Assembly (NCBI GenBank): GCA_024640405.1
Contig: JAHEFB010000035.1
Location: forward strand, 1-45,593
Length of the DNA: 45,593 bases
From: Alphaproteobacteria bacterium
GTDB taxonomy: Bacteria > Pseudomonadota > Alphaproteobacteria > Rhizobiales > Aestuariivirgaceae
Direction: 5' to 3'
Below the pieces are notes generated by a model, which ran no database searches, had not been told where the DNA came from, and saw only the letters and a program-made list of their open reading frames with translations. Every line of letters begins with the position of its first letter. The stretch's first letter is position 1. This document shows positions 34,741-44,346 of this stretch, piece after piece. The translations under genes were made by a program, and so were the position numbers.

Positions 34741-34775
34741 GCCGTGTTATTTTCAGTCCGCGTGGCTAACACGGC
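34741..34775 (-). terminator. Hairpin between fxsA and secB
   Basis: GCCGTGTTA (34741-34749) and TAACACGGC (34767-34775) form a 9-bp stem with a 17-base loop. On the minus strand it is followed by TTTAA, so it could end the fxsA transcript 53 bases after its stop. The secB start is 26 bases further on. Confidence 0.5.
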
Positions 34776-34828
34776 AATTCCATTCGTGCAAGTTATCATA
34801 CTGTCTGTCGGATGGCCTGGCGCCCCGA

Positions 34829-35344
34829 TTACTGATTAGGCAGCCTGCCGTCTGGTTTTCCGGCATTGTTCTTGTCTGTGTCTTCGATTTCTACTGCTTC
34901 GATATCAATAATGGTGGCACCAGACGGGTTTGTGGTTCTGCCCGACTGGCCTGGTCGTGTTGAAGACCATTGGGTTGAGGTGACAACGTTGGGCTCAATG
35001 AATTTCCAGACCCTGGCGGCGATCAACTCCCGCACGGGGGGAATCAAAAGGGCAAATCCCAACGTGTCGGTCGCGAAACCGGGCGTAAGCAGCAAAACGC
35101 CGGCAATCAGCACAAACAGGCCCTGTATCAATGCAGCCACGGGCATTTCGCCTCGCTCGGCGGAACCCTGCAGCTTGCGAATTACATCCATACCCTGGCT
35201 GCGCACAAGCATGGTTCCCGCAATGGCTGTCAAAATGATGAGGGCCAGCGTCGCTGCAACACCAATGTAGGAGCCGACCTGCAGGAACAGGCCGATTTCA
35301 ACGATCGGGACGACGACAAAAGCCAGAAAAAGAAAAAATCGCAT
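34829..35344 (-). CDS. fxsA: FxsA family membrane protein
   Basis: A 171-residue protein with three or four N-terminal membrane helices. The signature is FLFLAFVVVPIVEIGLFLQVGSYIGVAATLALIILTAIAGTMLVRSQG, then GLFVLIAGVLLLTPGFATDTLGFALLIPPVREL. E. coli FxsA was found as a suppressor of phage T7 exclusion by F plasmids; its cellular role is unclear. The C-terminal 50 residues are polar and Ser/Thr/Asp-rich. It diverges from timA, leaving a 178-base promoter region that holds no other gene. Confidence 0.9.
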   Translation of the reverse strand: MRFFLFLAFVVVPIVEIGLFLQVGSYIGVAATLALIILTAIAGTMLVRSQGMDVIRKLQGSAERGEMPVAALIQGLFVLIAGVLLLTPGFATDTLGFALLIPPVRELIAARVWKFIEPNVVTSTQWSSTRPGQSGRTTNPSGATIIDIEAVEIEDTDKNNAGKPDGRLPNQ

Positions 35345-35522
35345 TGATAATCACACTTGATGGAAAATTAGCAAAATTTGGTGTTTGGTAACCTGTCGAG
35401 CACGATCACAATGCCGCAGCATTGCCCCTTTTTGCAATCAGGACTTATATAACACTATGTAACTTGATCGTCGGCACCTATATAGCAGGCAGACCAACCA
35501 ACGACAGGAACTGGCAAACGTC

Positions 35523-36254
35523 ATGAATCAGGTCTTTGACCCTTTCAACATTATCATTCTCGCAGTGGCGGTGATCATCTTCTTCCGCCTGCGCTCTGTG
35601 CTCGGCACCCGGACAGGCAATGAAAAACCCTTCGACCCGTTCGCCGCCGGAAACGATGATGCAGAAACCTCGTCTCAGGACAATGTGGTGCCGCTGCCGG
35701 GTCGAAACAAGCCGGCAACCATCAACCCGCCGGATGCCGATCTCGATGATGATGACGACGACGAGCGCAAACCGATCTGGCAAGGCTTTGCCAGAAAGGG
35801 GTCTGCTGTTGCAAAAGGTATTGAAAACCTTGCCGAAGCCGATGGCGACTTTTCACCGGGAGAATTTCTCGGCGGTGCCCGAATGGCGTATGAGATGATC
35901 GTCAATGCATTTGCCGAAGGCGACAAGCAGGCTTTGAAACCATTGCTGTCGAAAGAAGTTTATGATGGCTTTGTGGCGGCAATCGACGAGCGCAAAAAGC
36001 AGAAACACATACTGGAGTCGAAGTTTGTCGGTATTAACAAGGCGGACATCAGCAAGATTAGTATCGCCGGTGGTGATGCGCAGATCAGCATCAAGTTTGT
36101 CAGCGACTTGATAACTGCGACCCTTGATGAAGAGGGCAGGGTAATCGACGGTGATCCGTCGGAAATCCAAGAAATTACCGATGTGTGGACATTTGAGCGT
36201 CCGATCAGTTCACGCGACCCCAATTGGCGACTTGTCGCCACTGAAGCTGACTGA
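35523..36254 (+). CDS. timA: Tim44/TimA family adaptor protein
   Basis: A 243-residue protein with one N-terminal membrane helix (NIIILAVAVIIFFRLRSVLG), an acidic low-complexity linker (residues about 30-85, with a run of Asp), and a C-terminal Tim44-like domain from about residue 95: GEFLGGARMAYEMIVNAFAEGDKQALKPLLSKEVYDGF through DVWTFERPISSRDPNWRLVATEAD. In mitochondria Tim44 tethers Hsp70 to the import pore; alphaproteobacterial TimA is related, but its exact task is not settled. An AGGAA ribosome site precedes the ATG. It sits eight bases before mltA, in the usual order. Confidence 0.92.
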   Translation: MNQVFDPFNIIILAVAVIIFFRLRSVLGTRTGNEKPFDPFAAGNDDAETSSQDNVVPLPGRNKPATINPPDADLDDDDDDERKPIWQGFARKGSAVAKGIENLAEADGDFSPGEFLGGARMAYEMIVNAFAEGDKQALKPLLSKEVYDGFVAAIDERKKQKHILESKFVGINKADISKISIAGGDAQISIKFVSDLITATLDEEGRVIDGDPSEIQEITDVWTFERPISSRDPNWRLVATEAD

Positions 36255-36262
36255 GAACTGGA

Positions 36263-37444
36263 ATGCATGCTGCAACTCGATGCAAACAATTGTTCATTGC
36301 TTTGTCGGTTGTCATGGCTTGTGTTGTAGCGGCGCAATCGGCAGTGGCGCTGCAGCTTGAAAAAACCTCCTACCGGAATCTGCCCGGATGGCTGCAGGAT
36401 GATCATGGCCAGGCACTGAAAGTATTTGCCCACGCCTGCAGAGAGCTGACAACCAGCGGAGTCGGGTTTACCCGCAAAGCAAAATTGTCTGGAAACCGCG
36501 AGGACTGGCTGGAGATCTGCCGGCTGGCAGAACAGACCAGTGCCTCACCTGAATCTGCCCGCAGGTTTTTCGAACAACATCTTGCTCCCGTCAGGATTAC
36601 AGATGTAGCCGGTCAGTTTACCGGCTATTTCGAACCTGAACTGGAGGGCAGCAGGACCAGAAGCAAGGGATTTGATGTTCCGGTCCTCGCCAGGCCGGAT
36701 GATCTGGTCAGGCTGTCAAAAACAGACCGGGCAAAGCTGGGCGTTGTGTATGGCCGGGTGGTCAACGGCAAGGCGCAAACCTACCTTACGCGCCGCCAGA
36801 TCGAGGAGGGCGGTCTTTCAGCGCAGAACCTTGACCTTGTATACCTGCGCTCATGGCCAGACCTGTTTTTCATGCAGGTACAAGGTTCCGGCCGCGTCCG
36901 GCTGCGCGAGGGTGGTCACCTTCGCCTGGCCTATGCGGCGAAGACCGGCCTGCCATACACCTCAATCGGAAAAGTGCTGATAGACCGCAACGAACTGACA
37001 CGGGAAGAAATGTCCATGCAGGCATTGCGGGCGTGGTTGAAACAACACCCTGGCAAGGCCCGCGAGGTCATGTGGCGAAACAAATCTTATGTGTTTTTCC
37101 GGGAGTTGAAGGGTCACGCTGCTGATTCCGGGCCGATTGGAGCCCAGAAACTGCCGTTGACGGCACTGAGGTCGTTGGCAGTGGACAGACAATTCTGGGC
37201 GCTGGGTGTGCCGTTGTGGCTGTCTACAACGGTATATGACAAAGGGCAGATTCGCCCGTTCGATCGTTTGATGGTCGCTCAGGATACCGGATCGGCAATA
37301 AAGGGCGCTGCACGCGGCGATGTGTTCATGGGCACCGGGCATCAGGCAGGTCAGGATGCCGGCGCGATGGATCAGTCGGGAACCTTGACAGCACTTCTGC
37401 CGCGCGGCCTGGCAACCCGGCTGCTCAGGAAGTACGGCAAATGA
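36263..37444 (+). CDS. mltA: Membrane-bound lytic murein transglycosylase A (MltA)
   Basis: A 393-residue periplasmic enzyme that cleaves peptidoglycan between MurNAc and GlcNAc to give 1,6-anhydro ends. A signal peptide is clear (CKQLFIALSVVMACVVAAQSAVAL), but without a convincing lipobox after the hydrophobic core, so membrane attachment is uncertain. The double-psi barrel shows GQFTGYFEPELEGSRTRS, VYLRSWPDLFFMQVQGSGRVRL and, in the C-terminal 3D domain, MVAQDTGSAIKGAARGDVFMGTG with the catalytic aspartate. The order timA-mltA-smr-XRE is conserved, and it overlaps the Smr gene by four bases. Confidence 0.94.
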   Translation: MHAATRCKQLFIALSVVMACVVAAQSAVALQLEKTSYRNLPGWLQDDHGQALKVFAHACRELTTSGVGFTRKAKLSGNREDWLEICRLAEQTSASPESARRFFEQHLAPVRITDVAGQFTGYFEPELEGSRTRSKGFDVPVLARPDDLVRLSKTDRAKLGVVYGRVVNGKAQTYLTRRQIEEGGLSAQNLDLVYLRSWPDLFFMQVQGSGRVRLREGGHLRLAYAAKTGLPYTSIGKVLIDRNELTREEMSMQALRAWLKQHPGKAREVMWRNKSYVFFRELKGHAADSGPIGAQKLPLTALRSLAVDRQFWALGVPLWLSTTVYDKGQIRPFDRLMVAQDTGSAIKGAARGDVFMGTGHQAGQDAGAMDQSGTLTALLPRGLATRLLRKYGK

Positions 37445-38079
37445 AGAAAACCGGCAGAGTTGCAGTCAACCCTCGGGCCAGGCAATTGCGGAAAGAAGAT
37501 CATGAGGCCTGGGAAAAAGTCACCCGGACTGTCAAGCCGCTGAACAGGCTTCCGTATGTGAGACCTGCTTCCGAGTGCACACCGACACTGCCGGTAAAGG
37601 TTTCCGGTCCAGCCGGGACTGCCAAGCCCAAACCGGCAGATCCGGTGCGCAAGGCGGCGCGCGCTATCGCCAGGCAGGCAATACGGTTGCAACCGCACAA
37701 TAACCTGGACAGACGCGAAAAACAGAAACTTTCCCGTGGCAATGTCGACATTGACGCAAGGCTTGACCTGCATGGTCATTCCGTAGAACGCGCCCGCCTG
37801 TCACTTTTCGGGTTTTTGCAATCGGCCCGTGAGGCCGGTCATCGTAATGTCCTGGTTATTACCGGAAAGGGTTCATCTCCGTTCACCAGTCATACACTGC
37901 ACTCGGCAGACATCTTTCACGCTCCTGAACGGCAGGGACGGTTGCGCGCCGAGTTTCCACGCTGGATGTCGCAACGGGAATTTTCATCGCACATCGTCGG
38001 ATATCAACCTGCCCATCCACGCCATGGCGGCGGCGGCGCATTTTATGTACGCCTGAAAAGAAAAGCCGGCCGCCAATGA
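37441..38079 (+). CDS. Smr/MutS2-domain endonuclease-like protein
   Basis: A 212-residue protein with a basic, Pro-rich N-terminal half and a C-terminal Smr domain from about residue 100. Key motifs are ARLDLHGHSVERARLSLFGFL (LDLHG) and NVLVITGKGSSP (TGKG). Smr domains nick or cleave DNA or RNA; in bacteria stand-alone members such as SmrB cut mRNA at collided ribosomes, but this protein has no features that prove that role. It overlaps mltA and the XRE gene by four bases each, so all three are one translational unit. Confidence 0.92.
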   Translation: MKKTGRVAVNPRARQLRKEDHEAWEKVTRTVKPLNRLPYVRPASECTPTLPVKVSGPAGTAKPKPADPVRKAARAIARQAIRLQPHNNLDRREKQKLSRGNVDIDARLDLHGHSVERARLSLFGFLQSAREAGHRNVLVITGKGSSPFTSHTLHSADIFHAPERQGRLRAEFPRWMSQREFSSHIVGYQPAHPRHGGGGAFYVRLKRKAGRQ

Positions 38080-38459
38080 CACCGTTCGGCGAAAAGATAC
38101 GCGCCTTGCGCAAGGAACGCGGTGTAACCATGAAGCAAATGGCGCAGGCCATTGGGGTCAGTGCACCTTATCTCTCGGCGTTGGAAAATGGCAACCGCGG
38201 CCAGCCAAGCTGGTATCTCGTGCAGCGCATTATCGCCTATTTCAACATTATCTGGGATGAAGCAGAAAATATCACCGAGCTGGCCCGGCTGTCACACCCC
38301 AGAGTGGTCATCGATACATCCGAATTGTCGCCCCGGGCAACCGAGCTCGCCAACCGGTTGGCGGATAATATTTCTGAGCTGAGCGAAGACGATCTGCAAC
38401 AGTTGCTGCAATTGCTCGCAGAAGCCTCACCGGCACCGGGCAATACCAGATCTCAATAA
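38076..38459 (+). CDS. XRE-family helix-turn-helix regulator
   Basis: A 127-residue DNA-binding protein. The N-terminal HTH_3 domain reads IRALRKERGVTMKQMAQAIGVSAPYLSALENGNRGQPSWYLVQRIIAYF, followed by a linker and a helical acidic C terminus (ELANRLADNISELSEDDLQQLLQLLAEA) that may dimerise. The target is unknown. Its place as the last gene of the timA-mltA-smr unit is conserved in rhizobia, so a link to cell-wall turnover is possible. The palindromic repeat at 38468 begins nine bases after its stop. Confidence 0.92.
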   Translation: MTPFGEKIRALRKERGVTMKQMAQAIGVSAPYLSALENGNRGQPSWYLVQRIIAYFNIIWDEAENITELARLSHPRVVIDTSELSPRATELANRLADNISELSEDDLQQLLQLLAEASPAPGNTRSQ

Positions 38460-38467
38460 CAGCGGCT

Positions 38468-38603
38468 CATTTCATGGGATCATAGCGGTTCACTCGGGCA
38501 GATCAGGATGGCTTTTGGTTGAATCAACCAAAAGCCATGAACCTGATCGCATTCAAACTGGTAGAGCAACTTTATGGGTTATACCAAACCCATGTCGCTC
38601 CAG
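38468..38603 (+). repeat. Palindromic intergenic repeat, copy A (between XRE gene and hslU)
   Basis: The stretch 38501-38603 matches the reverse complement of 40661-40763 without gaps at 83 of 103 positions. Its core is a long hairpin at 38501-38548: GATCAGG/CCTGATC plus a perfect 13-bp stem (ATGGCTTTTGGTT and its complement) around a five-base loop. A second, smaller hairpin uses ATGGGTT and AACCCAT (38574-38592). The left part 38468-38497 agrees at 25 of 30 bases with the end of the 259-bp element at 11631-11660. It lies between two convergent genes and may also work as a terminator. Confidence 0.88.
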
Positions 38604-38639
38604 TGAAATGGGTCGCTGTTACCGAGATCTGGTATAAAC

Positions 38640-39947
38640 CTAGAGGATGAACTTCGACAGATCGGTGTCGCGTGCCAGATCGCCAATGTTCTTTTCAACA
38701 AATGCGCGATCCAGAACGACGGTCTCGCCGCTTCTGTCGGTGGCGGTATAGCTAACGTCTTCAAGCACCCGTTCCATGATGGTCTGGAGCCGGCGGGCGC
38801 CGATATTCTCCACCGAGGAATTCACCTCCGCAGCAATATCGGCCAATGCCTCCACCCCGTCGTCGGTAACCTCAAGGGTCAGGCTTTCGGTCGCCATCAA
38901 CGCAACATACTGTTTTACTAGGCTTGCCTCCGGCTCCACCAGAATGCGAACAAAATCATCCCGGTTCAGCGCCTTCAGTTCCACCCGGATGGGTAGCCGG
39001 CCCTGAAGTTCCGGCAGCAGGTCGGACGGCTTGGCAACATGAAAAGCCCCTGACGCTATGAACAGGATATGGTCAGTTTTCACCGGCCCGTGTTTTGTGC
39101 TGACCGTGGTGCCTTCAATGAGCGGCAAGAGGTCCCGCTGAACACCTTCGCGGCTCACGTCGGCGCCTTGCCGTTCCGCTCTCGCGGTGACCTTGTCTAT
39201 TTCATCGAGAAACACGATACCGTTGTTTTCGACAGCTTCGATTGCCTCGCTGACGATTTGCTCCTGATCGATGAGCTTGTCGGATTCTTCCGGCATCAGA
39301 ATGTCATGGCTTTCGACCACCGTTGTCCGCCGGGTCTTTGTCCGCCCGCCCAGGGCTTTGCCAAGCATGTCGGACAGGTTCACCATGCCGACCGATGATC
39401 CTGGCATGCCGGGTATGTCCATCGTCGGCATGCCGGAACTGTTGTCGGCGACCTCGATCTCGATTTCCTTGTCGTCCAGCTCGCCGCTGCGCAGTTTCGC
39501 CCGGAAACTGTCACGCGTCCCTTTCGAGGCATTCGGCCCGACCAGCGCATCCAGCACCCGGTTTTCAGCATTTGCCTGGGCATTGGCTTCCACATCCTTG
39601 CGGCGGGCTTCGCGCGCAAGGCCGATGCCGACCTCGACCAGGTCGCGCACAATCTGTTCGACATCCCTGCCGACATAGCCCACTTCGGTAAATTTGGTTG
39701 CTTCAACCTTGATGAATGGTGCATTGGCAAGTTTGGCCAGCCGCCGGGCAATTTCGGTTTTGCCTACGCCGGTGGGCCCGATCATCAGAATGTTCTTCGG
39801 CATCACCTCGTCGCGAAGGTCGGCTGCAAGTTGTTTGCGGCGCCACCGGTTGCGCAGTGCAATGGCGACCATGCGTTTGGCGTCCTTTTGACCAACGATA
39901 TGCCGGTCAAGCTCCGATACGATCTCGCGTGGAGAGAAATCAGTCAT
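38640..39947 (-). CDS. hslU: HslUV protease ATPase subunit HslU
   Basis: A 435-residue AAA+ unfoldase of the HslUV (ClpYQ) protease. It starts [34 protein letters not shown] and has Walker [18 protein letters not shown], the pore loop region [18 protein letters not shown], and Walker [16 protein letters not shown]. The inserted I domain covers about residues 110-240. The C terminus DLSKFIL is the HslV-binding tail, which is conserved. It is 14 bases downstream of hslV in the same operon; the pair is flanked by inverted copies of a palindromic repeat. Confidence 0.98.
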   Translation of the reverse strand: MTDFSPREIVSELDRHIVGQKDAKRMVAIALRNRWRRKQLAADLRDEVMPKNILMIGPTGVGKTEIARRLAKLANAPFIKVEATKFTEVGYVGRDVEQIVRDLVEVGIGLAREARRKDVEANAQANAENRVLDALVGPNASKGTRDSFRAKLRSGELDDKEIEIEVADNSSGMPTMDIPGMPGSSVGMVNLSDMLGKALGGRTKTRRTTVVESHDILMPEESDKLIDQEQIVSEAIEAVENNGIVFLDEIDKVTARAERQGADVSREGVQRDLLPLIEGTTVSTKHGPVKTDHILFIASGAFHVAKPSDLLPELQGRLPIRVELKALNRDDFVRILVEPEASLVKQYVALMATESLTLEVTDDGVEALADIAAEVNSSVENIGARRLQTIMERVLEDVSYTATDRSGETVVLDRAFVEKNIGDLARDTDLSKFIL

Positions 39948-39961
39948 AATTTCGAATTGTC

Positions 39962-40522
39962 CTAGTTGGGCTTGTCGAGTTTCTCGACAGTCACGTTCTC
40001 GTTGGTGAACACACAGATCTCGGCTGCAATTTTCATTGCCCGCCTGGCTATTTGCTCGGCATCCAGGTCGCTGTCGGCCAGCGCGCGTGCCGCCGCAAGC
40101 GCATAATTGCCACCCGAACCGATTGCTATAATCCCGTTTTCAGGCTCTAGGACATCGCCGGTCCCGGTGAGTACAAGGCTTGTCTCGCGATCAGCAACAA
40201 TCATCATGGCTTCAAGCCTGCGCAGATATCTGTCGGTGCGCCAGTCCTTGGCCAGTTCCACACAAGCCCGGGTCAACTGATTGGGGTATTGTTCCAGTTT
40301 GGCTTCCAGGCGTTCAAACAGTGTCATGGCGTCAGCGGTCGCACCGGCAAACCCGGCAATGACGTCGCCCTTGCCCAGCGGCCGCACCTTGCGCGCATTG
40401 GACTTGATAATCGTGTTGGACAGACTGACCTGGCCGTCACCTGCCACCACCACGGAATTTTCCTTCCGGACCGTAACAATGGTTGTTCCATGCCAAAGAC
40501 TGGCGTCAGTGTTGTGTGTCAT
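39962..40522 (-). CDS. hslV: HslUV protease proteolytic subunit HslV
   Basis: A 186-residue proteasome-like threonine protease. The first 12 residues ([12 protein letters not shown]) look like a propeptide; cleavage before TTIVTVRK would expose Thr13 as the nucleophile. E. coli HslV has no such extension, but alphaproteobacterial members do. Other marks are [65 protein letters not shown] and [17 protein letters not shown]. It is the first gene of hslVU and diverges from hisB. Confidence 0.97.
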   Translation of the reverse strand: MTHNTDASLWHGTTIVTVRKENSVVVAGDGQVSLSNTIIKSNARKVRPLGKGDVIAGFAGATADAMTLFERLEAKLEQYPNQLTRACVELAKDWRTDRYLRRLEAMMIVADRETSLVLTGTGDVLEPENGIIAIGSGGNYALAAARALADSDLDAEQIARRAMKIAAEICVFTNENVTVEKLDKPN

Positions 40523-40660
40523 TAATTAGCTTTCAATTTCACTCTTTGGTGTTACTTGGGAATTGCCTATGGCCAATAAAAGACCCTGACCGGTTAATCA
40601 AGCCGTGGCTGGGGCCTTGCTTCACAGGCGCAGCCTGCTAAAAGTCGGCTCAAACGGATC

Positions 40661-40763
40661 CTAGAGTAACATGGGTTCACTTGAACCCGGAAAGTTGCTC
40701 TAACACTTTGAGAGCGATCAGGTTCATGAATTTTGGTAGATTTGACCAAAAACCATCCTGATC
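40661..40763 (-). repeat. Palindromic intergenic repeat, copy B (between hslV and hisB)
   Basis: This copy is inverted relative to copy A (38501-38603): 83 of 103 bases agree without a gap. The main hairpin runs from GATCAGG at 40716-40722 to CCTGATC at 40757-40763; its inner stem is less perfect than in copy A. A second small hairpin (GGGTTC / GAACCC) lies at 40673-40688. Copy B ends 16 bases before the hisB ATG, so it probably forms part of the hisB leader. Confidence 0.88.
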
Positions 40764-40779
40764 TGAACGGACGCCCACC

Positions 40780-41379
40780 ATGCGAAAAGCCAGTATAGCA
40801 CGCAAGACCAACGAGACCGACGTGAGCGTTGAGGTTAACCTTGACGGAACAGGTAAACGCTCGATTGCAACCGGCATAGGATTTCTGGATCACATGCTGG
40901 ACCAGCTGTCTCGCCACTCGTTGATCGATATGACGATCAACACGGTTGGTGATCTTCATATCGACATGCATCATACAACCGAAGATACCGGTATTGCGCT
41001 GGGCCAGGCGATTTCGGACGCACTGGGCGACCGCCGCGGCATTCGCCGGTATGGCCATTGTTACCTGGCCATGGACGAGGCGTTGTCGCGTGCCAGCATC
41101 GATGTGTCAGGCAGACCGTTTCTGGTATGGCGTACACAGTTCAGCGCCGACAAGATCGGAGCAATGGACACCGAGTTGTTTCGCGAATTCTTCCAGGCAT
41201 TCTCCCACAATGCCGGTATGACCGTGCATATTGAAACGCTCTATGGTGTCAACAACCATCATATTGCGGAAAGCTGCTTCAAGGCCGTTGCGCGCGCATT
41301 GCGCGATTGCATCGAAATCGACGCCCGCATGCCGGACGTTGTTCCTTCCACCAAGGGAACGCTGGGCGGAGAAGGATAA
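40780..41379 (+). CDS. hisB: Imidazoleglycerol-phosphate dehydratase HisB
   Basis: A 199-residue manganese enzyme of histidine synthesis that converts IGP to imidazole-acetol phosphate. It opens [42 protein letters not shown], with the metal-ligand motif [15 protein letters not shown] and the second ligand motif [20 protein letters not shown]. It is monofunctional; there is no phosphatase domain. It heads the block hisB-DUF2628-hisH-hisA-hisF-hisE-coaA. An AACGGA-like ribosome site lies just beyond the end of repeat copy B. Confidence 0.97.
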   Translation: MRKASIARKTNETDVSVEVNLDGTGKRSIATGIGFLDHMLDQLSRHSLIDMTINTVGDLHIDMHHTTEDTGIALGQAISDALGDRRGIRRYGHCYLAMDEALSRASIDVSGRPFLVWRTQFSADKIGAMDTELFREFFQAFSHNAGMTVHIETLYGVNNHHIAESCFKAVARALRDCIEIDARMPDVVPSTKGTLGGEG

Positions 41380-41383
41380 TGTC

Positions 41384-41782
41384 ATGCTGACTTACACGGC
41401 GCACCGCAAGGCAGATCCGCTGATACCGGATCACACAATCGACCACCAGGGTATTGTGTTCATCAAGGATGGTTTTGCCTGGCTGGCGCTCATTCTGCCA
41501 TTTTTCTGGATGCTGTGGCATCGCCTGTGGTTGCCGCTGGCGGGATACCTGGCTGCCGTGACGCTGATTGCGGTGGCAGGCTATTTGTTATCCCTGCCGG
41601 ACGGCCTGACCGGAACCATCGGCCTGCTCGCAAACCTGTTTGTTGGCCTGGAGGGAAACAACTTCCGGCGCCGGGCTCTGCGCAAGCGCGGCTATGAAGA
41701 AATTGCCGATATAGTCGCTGACAATGGCGAAGAAGCGTCATACCGGTATTTTGCCGCTCAAATTTCAAATCAGAACGGATAG
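41384..41782 (+). CDS. DUF2628 membrane protein
   Basis: A 132-residue protein with two or three hydrophobic segments (FAWLALILPFFWMLWHRLWLPLAGYLAAVTLIAVAGYLLSL and GTIGLLANLFVGLEGNNF) followed by a charged segment RRRALRKRGYEEIADIVADNGEEA that is characteristic of DUF2628. The function is unknown. It stands between hisB and hisH in many rhizobia, but there is no sign that it takes part in histidine synthesis. The ATG at 41384 follows AAGGA in the end of hisB; the longer frame from 41231 is hisB in another frame. Confidence 0.9.
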   Translation: MLTYTAHRKADPLIPDHTIDHQGIVFIKDGFAWLALILPFFWMLWHRLWLPLAGYLAAVTLIAVAGYLLSLPDGLTGTIGLLANLFVGLEGNNFRRRALRKRGYEEIADIVADNGEEASYRYFAAQISNQNG

Positions 41783-41788
41783 ACCGTC

Positions 41789-42439
41789 ATGCGGGTTGCT
41801 ATCATTGATTACGGCTCAGGTAACCTGCGCTCGGCCCAGAAATCGTTTGAACGCGCAGCCTCCGGGTTGAACAGCACTACCGGCGTTGACCTTGTCGACA
41901 CCCCGGAGCAAGTGGCCAGCGCCGACAGGGTGGTGCTACCCGGTGTTGGCGCATATCGCGACTGTCATGACGGCATCCATGCGATTGACGGCATGTGGCA
42001 GGCGATCGAGGAACACTGCACCACGAAAGCCCGTCCGTTTCTCGGCATTTGTGTTGGCATGCAATTGATGGCGACACAAGGTCTTGAGCACACTGTAACC
42101 CCCGGTTTTGGCTGGATAAAAGGCGATGTAGACCGAATTGATGTCGGCGATGGTGATCTCAAGATTCCACACATGGGCTGGAATACGCTGGATGTCGTAC
42201 ACGACCACCCGTTGCTGGATGGCATCAAGACAGGCCCCGACGGCCAGCATGCCTATTTCGTGCACTCCTATCACCTGCGCGCGTCAGATCCGGCTGATGT
42301 CGTGGCAACGGCCAGCTATGGCGAGCCGATCACTGCCATGGTTGCCAGGGACAATATGGCGGGAACCCAGTTCCATCCTGAAAAAAGCCAGACGCTGGGC
42401 CTGGCCTTCATCGCAAATTTTTTGACCTGGGCACCTTGA
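41789..42439 (+). CDS. hisH: Imidazole glycerol phosphate synthase subunit HisH
   Basis: A 216-residue glutamine amidotransferase that supplies ammonia to HisF. It begins [22 protein letters not shown] and has the nucleophile cysteine in [12 protein letters not shown]; the His and Glu of the triad are in [21 protein letters not shown] is also typical. It starts six bases after the DUF2628 gene and is followed by hisA. HisH and HisF make the heterodimer that links histidine and purine synthesis. Confidence 0.97.
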   Translation: MRVAIIDYGSGNLRSAQKSFERAASGLNSTTGVDLVDTPEQVASADRVVLPGVGAYRDCHDGIHAIDGMWQAIEEHCTTKARPFLGICVGMQLMATQGLEHTVTPGFGWIKGDVDRIDVGDGDLKIPHMGWNTLDVVHDHPLLDGIKTGPDGQHAYFVHSYHLRASDPADVVATASYGEPITAMVARDNMAGTQFHPEKSQTLGLAFIANFLTWAP

Positions 42440-42454
42440 GGAACAGCTGATCCC

Positions 42455-43192
42455 ATGATTCTCTTTCCCGCAATCGATCTCAAGGATGGCCAGTGTGTCC
42501 GCCTCAAGCTTGGCGACATGGAGCAGGCAACGGTGTTTGCCGACGATCCGGCCGCGCAGGCAAGGACCTTTCAGGACCAGGGTTTTGAATACCTGCACCT
42601 GGTGGACCTGAACGGCGCCTTTGCCGGCAAGTCGGTCAATGGCGAGGCGGTTGAAGCCATACTGAAAGCGGTTTCCCTGCCTGTACAGCTTGGTGGCGGC
42701 ATAAGGGACCTGGATGCCATCGCCGCCTGGCTGGACAAGGGTATTGCCCGTGTCATTCTTGGTACGCTGGCGGTTCGCGATCCTGAACTGGTGCGTCTCG
42801 CGTGCAAAGAGTTTCCGGGGCGCATTGCCGTGGGAATTGACGCAAAAGCCGGCCATGTCGCGGTTGAGGGCTGGGCTGAAAGTTCCACCTTGAGTGTGCT
42901 GGACCTGGCGGCGAAGTTCGAAGATGCAGGGGTTGCCGCCATCATCTACACTGACATCGATCGCGATGGCATTCTGGCCGGCCTGAATATCGCCTCCACA
43001 CTGGAGTTGGCGGCAGCAACAGGTATTCCGGTCATTGCCAGCGGCGGTTTGGCATCCATGGACGATATCAATCGGCTGACCCAGAAAGACTGTGCCGTGC
43101 TCGAAGGTGCCATCACCGGACGGGCACTGTATGATGGCCGCATTGACCCGGCACTGGCATTGCAAACCCTGAAAGGCGCTGCTCATGCTTAA
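42455..43192 (+). CDS. hisA: ProFAR isomerase HisA
   Basis: A 245-residue (beta/alpha)8-barrel that isomerises ProFAR to PRFAR. The N terminus [21 protein letters not shown] has the catalytic Asp in AIDLKDG; the half-barrel phosphate motifs are [18 protein letters not shown] and [16 protein letters not shown], and the second catalytic Asp is in [16 protein letters not shown]. The start follows GAGGA at the end of hisH. It overlaps hisF by eight bases. Confidence 0.97.
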   Translation: MILFPAIDLKDGQCVRLKLGDMEQATVFADDPAAQARTFQDQGFEYLHLVDLNGAFAGKSVNGEAVEAILKAVSLPVQLGGGIRDLDAIAAWLDKGIARVILGTLAVRDPELVRLACKEFPGRIAVGIDAKAGHVAVEGWAESSTLSVLDLAAKFEDAGVAAIIYTDIDRDGILAGLNIASTLELAAATGIPVIASGGLASMDDINRLTQKDCAVLEGAITGRALYDGRIDPALALQTLKGAAHA

Positions 43193-43958
43193 GGCTCGCA
43201 TCATACCCTGTCTGGACGTCAAGGACGGCCGGGTCGTCAAGGGGGTCAATTTTGTCGATTTGCGCGATGCCGGTGATCCAGTGCAGATCGCCAGGGCTTA
43301 TGATGCCGCAGGCGCTGACGAACTGTGCTTTCTGGACATAACCGCAACCCATGAGAACCGGGGTATCATTTTTGATGTCGTGCGCCAGACCGCCGAGCAG
43401 TGTTTCATGCCGCTGACCGTAGGTGGCGGTGTTCGCGCCACCGACGACATTCGAAAACTGTTGCTGGCAGGCGCGGACAAGGTGTCGATCAACACTGCAG
43501 CGGTCAAGAATCCGGAATTTGTTGCCGAAGCAGCCCGGAAATTCGGGTCGCAGTGCATTGTGGTTGCCGTGGATGCCAAGAAAACCAGTGGCGATAATGA
43601 GCCGTTGCGCTGGGAAATCTTTACCCACGGCGGCCGCGAGCCAACCGGCATCGAGGCAGTGGAATTTGCCCGCAAGGTGGTGGCGCTGGGGGCAGGGGAA
43701 ATACTGCTCACGTCCATGGACAGGGACGGAACCGGCGATGGATTTGATATCGAACTGACGCGGGCTATCTCGCGGGCCGTGAATGTGCCGGTTATCGCAT
43801 CCGGCGGCGTGGGTTCGCTGCAGCACCTTGTGGACGGGATCAATCTGGCGGAGGCCAGCGCAGTACTTGCCGCATCGATATTTCATTTCGGAACCTATAC
43901 GATTTCCGAAGCCAAGCAATTCATGGCACAACAAGGGGTGCCTGTGCGGTTGGATTAG
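43185..43958 (+). CDS. hisF: Imidazole glycerol phosphate synthase subunit HisF
   Basis: A 257-residue barrel that uses ammonia from HisH to turn PRFAR into IGP and AICAR. It begins [31 protein letters not shown], which carries catalytic Asp11, and has [46 protein letters not shown] with the other catalytic Asp, and [16 protein letters not shown]. It overlaps hisA by eight bases and is followed by hisE. Confidence 0.98.
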   Translation: MLKARIIPCLDVKDGRVVKGVNFVDLRDAGDPVQIARAYDAAGADELCFLDITATHENRGIIFDVVRQTAEQCFMPLTVGGGVRATDDIRKLLLAGADKVSINTAAVKNPEFVAEAARKFGSQCIVVAVDAKKTSGDNEPLRWEIFTHGGREPTGIEAVEFARKVVALGAGEILLTSMDRDGTGDGFDIELTRAISRAVNVPVIASGGVGSLQHLVDGINLAEASAVLAASIFHFGTYTISEAKQFMAQQGVPVRLD

Positions 43959-43997
43959 GTGGTAACCTGATCAATGGTGCGAGAATTGGAGTTGAAT

Positions 43998-44336
43998 ATG
44001 CAGACGCTGGACAAATTGCAGACGCTGGCTCGCCTGGAGGCGACAATTGCATCACGCGCCGATGCTGCTGACGGGAACACATCCTACACAGCCGGACTAC
44101 TGGCGGACGGACCGGAAAAGTGCGCCCGCAAATTTGGCGAGGAAGCCATTGAACTGATACTCGCATCGCAGGGCAGCGATGCACGACACACAACTGCGGA
44201 AGCTGCAGATGTGGTGTATCATCTGCTCGTACTGTTGCAGGCGACAGACGTTTCGCTTGCTCAGGTGATGGACGAATTGAACGGCCGGTTCAGGCAGAGC
44301 GGATTGGAAGAAAAGGCATCCCGCACCCCGGGCTGA
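43998..44336 (+). CDS. hisE: Phosphoribosyl-ATP pyrophosphatase HisE
   Basis: A 112-residue MazG-fold enzyme for the second step of histidine synthesis. The signature is [28 protein letters not shown] and [30 protein letters not shown], with the EExxE metal motif in EEAIE. The ATG at 43998 has GGAG at 43988-43991; the ATG at 43974 would add eight residues and lacks such a site. HisI is not fused, as usual in alphaproteobacteria. coaA follows after 10 bases. Confidence 0.95.
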   Translation: MQTLDKLQTLARLEATIASRADAADGNTSYTAGLLADGPEKCARKFGEEAIELILASQGSDARHTTAEAADVVYHLLVLLQATDVSLAQVMDELNGRFRQSGLEEKASRTPG

Positions 44337-44346
44337 TGTAAATTCC

